From contig DFOV01000339.1 of NCBI GenBank assembly GCA_002376965.1, positions 1 to 6,398 of the forward strand: 6,398 bases of DNA, read 5' to 3'. The stretch comes from Gammaproteobacteria bacterium UBA3532 (lineage in GTDB: Bacteria; Pseudomonadota; Gammaproteobacteria; Enterobacterales; UBA3532). The notes below the pieces were generated by a model that was not told where the DNA came from, made no database searches, and saw nothing but the letters and a program-made list of their open reading frames with translations. The position numbers and the translations under genes are program-made. Numbering within the stretch: the stretch's first letter is position 1; each line of letters starts with the position of its first letter. Below are positions 4,848 to 6,398 of this stretch, piece by piece.

Positions 4848-5855
4848 TTATTCAGGTTCGTTTAGAACCTGCTCTTCGAAATGTTCCGGTTCGTCATGTT
4901 GCATTGTTCCCTGCTGTTTTATCTCTTCCAGCAACTCACCGACTGTCGCCCTTTCTTTAATTTGACGTGCCTTTTTCTCATAGAGTACGATAATCGCTAT
5001 TCGACGATTAACAGGGCTTAAAGGATTTTCTTCATCATATAGTGCCGAATCGGCCAGCCCAGCAACCCGAGTGACTTTGGTTGGAGCTAACCCTGCGATG
5101 ACAAGCGCCCGTCGCGCTGCATTTGCTCGATCTGCAGACAATTCCCAATTACCATAATCTTCATAGTCGACAAAAGGACGAGAGTCCGTGTGGCCGGTAA
5201 TGGTAATTTTATTGGGTACCTGCTCAATAACTTTGGTTAGTTCGGTCAAAATCCGACGAGTATAGCCCTTCAGGTCGGCAACACCACTGTCAAACATCGG
5301 CCGCCCATCACTATCCACAATTTCAATGCGTAAACCATCGGGCACGATTTCAAAACGTAGTTGTTCTTTATAGGCTTTAAGATCATCACTTTCATTGACC
5401 AGATCTTCTAATTGTTGTTTAAGATCTTGGAGACGTAGCATTTCATGCTGACTGGCCATTTCTTCGAAAGTCTGCTCATCAATTTCGAATACTGGAGGCG
5501 TTGGTAAAATCATACCGGCATTCTGTCCATGACTATCATCAACCACCCCCTTTACGCCACCACCCAAGTCGATAATGCTAGAGCGGCTACCCGATTGTGG
5601 TGCAATAGCCAGTGTCGGGCTGACGAAATATTCTGAAATAGCCTGCTTCTCTGTTTCAGAAGCGTTGCCAACAAGCCACAGCACTAGAAAAAATGCCATC
5701 ATAGCGACGGCAAAATCTGCCAGCGCTACTTTCCAGGCACTGGAATGGCCGCGCTCCTTCTTACGACGGTTTTTACGAACAACAATAATAGGCCGTTTAT
5801 GCCCACCACTTTGGCCATCCTCATTCTGGTAAACCGGAATCGTTTCGTCAGCCAT
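4848..5855 (-). CDS. motB: Flagellar motor stator protein MotB (proton-type)
   Basis: MotB anchors the MotA5B2 stator to peptidoglycan and carries the proton-binding aspartate that powers flagellar rotation. The 335 residues divide into a basic cytoplasmic N-terminus (RKNRRKKERGHSSAWK, 27-42) and one membrane helix (about 43-62). That helix holds D47 in the ALADFAVAMMAFFLVLWLVG stretch, close to the E. coli MotB form and unlike the sodium-type PomB sequence. A plug-like segment follows (about 65-80), then a periplasmic linker with a likely coiled coil (about 127-165). The OmpA-like peptidoglycan-binding domain has TGHTDSRPF (220-228), NWELSADRAN (236-245) and NRRIAIIV (283-290). The C-terminal tail is unusually acidic (about 300-335). 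Its ATG overlaps the motA stop by one base (TAATG), so translation is probably coupled. Confidence 0.97.
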   Translation of the reverse strand: MADETIPVYQNEDGQSGGHKRPIIVVRKNRRKKERGHSSAWKVALADFAVAMMAFFLVLWLVGNASETEKQAISEYFVSPTLAIAPQSGSRSSIIDLGGGVKGVVDDSHGQNAGMILPTPPVFEIDEQTFEEMASQHEMLRLQDLKQQLEDLVNESDDLKAYKEQLRFEIVPDGLRIEIVDSDGRPMFDSGVADLKGYTRRILTELTKVIEQVPNKITITGHTDSRPFVDYEDYGNWELSADRANAARRALVIAGLAPTKVTRVAGLADSALYDEENPLSPVNRRIAIIVLYEKKARQIKERATVGELLEEIKQQGTMQHDEPEHFEEQVLNEPE

Positions 5856-6398
5856 TAGCGTCGGCGCCTTACCGCACTTTCCAATTCTGCAAACGTTGGT
5901 CGCTCTTTTGTATAGAGGGTTTTGCGGGCAAATTCCACTGCAACTTGGGGCGGCATGCCATTGAGCGTTGCCAACAATGATACTTTAATACACTCAAATA
6001 CCTTGGCATCTTCCTGGGCGATTGCATCCAGGCGATGAGACATTGGCCCCACAAAGCCATAGGCTAATAAGATACCCGTCAAGGTTCCAACCAATGCCGC
6101 CGCTATGTGGTACCCCAGTTCTTCAGGCTTCCCCGACCCTAACTGCTGCATGGTAATAACAATACCCAATACCGCCGCGACAATACCAAAACCTGGTAGC
6201 CCCTCCGCGATATGCCCTAATGCATGGGACGCGTGCAAATCCTCTTCTAAACGCGTATCCAAATCAACATCGATCAAGTTTTCTAGCTCATGAGCCGTCA
6301 TATCTCCAATAATCATTAAGCGCAGGTAATCGGTGATAAACTCCAGCAACTTCGGGTTTCTGAGCACCAGCGGGTACTGAGAGAAGACTTTACCGGCT
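5855..6398 (-). CDS. motA: Flagellar motor stator protein MotA, N-terminus outside window
   Basis: MotA surrounds MotB to form the ion channel of the flagellar stator, and its cytoplasmic loop pushes on FliG. The frame stays open to the right edge (GKVFSQYPLVLRNPKLLEF), so about 180 C-terminal residues of a usual 285 or so are present. The GTG at 6367 is internal and not the true start. Visible are the end of the cytoplasmic loop (FITDYLRLMIIGDMTAHELE), the third membrane helix beginning with the conserved proline (GLPGFGIVAAVLGIVITM), and the fourth (LVGTLTGILLAYGFVGPMSH). The C-terminus has VAVEFARKTLYTKERPTFAELE, very close to E. coli MotA. The R90 and E98 equivalents that contact FliG lie outside the window. 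It is followed directly by motB with a TAATG overlap. Confidence 0.97.
   Translation of the reverse strand, partial: AGKVFSQYPLVLRNPKLLEFITDYLRLMIIGDMTAHELENLIDVDLDTRLEEDLHASHALGHIAEGLPGFGIVAAVLGIVITMQQLGSGKPEELGYHIAAALVGTLTGILLAYGFVGPMSHRLDAIAQEDAKVFECIKVSLLATLNGMPPQVAVEFARKTLYTKERPTFAELESAVRRRR

Noticed and set aside
6365..6367. GTG at 6367 as the motA start
   Set aside because: The frame continues upstream to the edge with MotA-like sequence (KVFSQYPLVLRN), so the gene is truncated by the window and this codon is internal.

Overview
The window looks like ordinary chromosomal core sequence from a gammaproteobacterium. The Rieske protein, cytochrome b, L13, S9, RsgA, MotA and MotB all read like gammaproteobacterial proteins, and an rplM-rpsI operon followed by petABC is an arrangement known from Pseudomonas and relatives. 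The small intergenic spaces, moderate GC and the motAB genes near rsgA would suit a marine Cellvibrionales- or Spongiibacteraceae-like bacterium, but that placement is inference. No transposase, integrase, phage gene, CRISPR array, tRNA or rRNA was seen.

Left third, all on the minus strand and read right to left: rplM (L13) and rpsI (S9) form a two-gene ribosomal operon with a leader of about 165 nt. It is followed by a probable terminator and then the start of the cytochrome bc1 operon: petA (Rieske Fe-S protein with a twin-arginine signal) and petB (cytochrome b, cut by the left edge at codon 280). petA and petB overlap by one base (TAATG). A good sigma70-type promoter lies between rpsI and petA, with a small hairpin in the resulting leader.

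Middle, plus strand: a 393-nt divergent intergenic region separates rplM from a 64-codon ORF of unknown function. Next come rsgA (circularly permuted GTPase for late 30S subunit maturation) and, after 212-224 nt rich in small dyads, an unrecognised membrane protein of about 115 residues with three predicted membrane segments.

Right third, minus strand: motA (N-terminus off the right edge) and motB, again joined by a one-base TAATG overlap, encode a proton-type flagellar stator. They converge on the small membrane protein gene, and a strong 9-bp hairpin lies between them.

Biologically the window combines translation (L13, S9, RsgA), respiration (bc1 complex) and motility (MotAB). I found no convincing new multi-gene system. 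The items most worth following up are the two unrecognised small proteins and the structured rplM leader.
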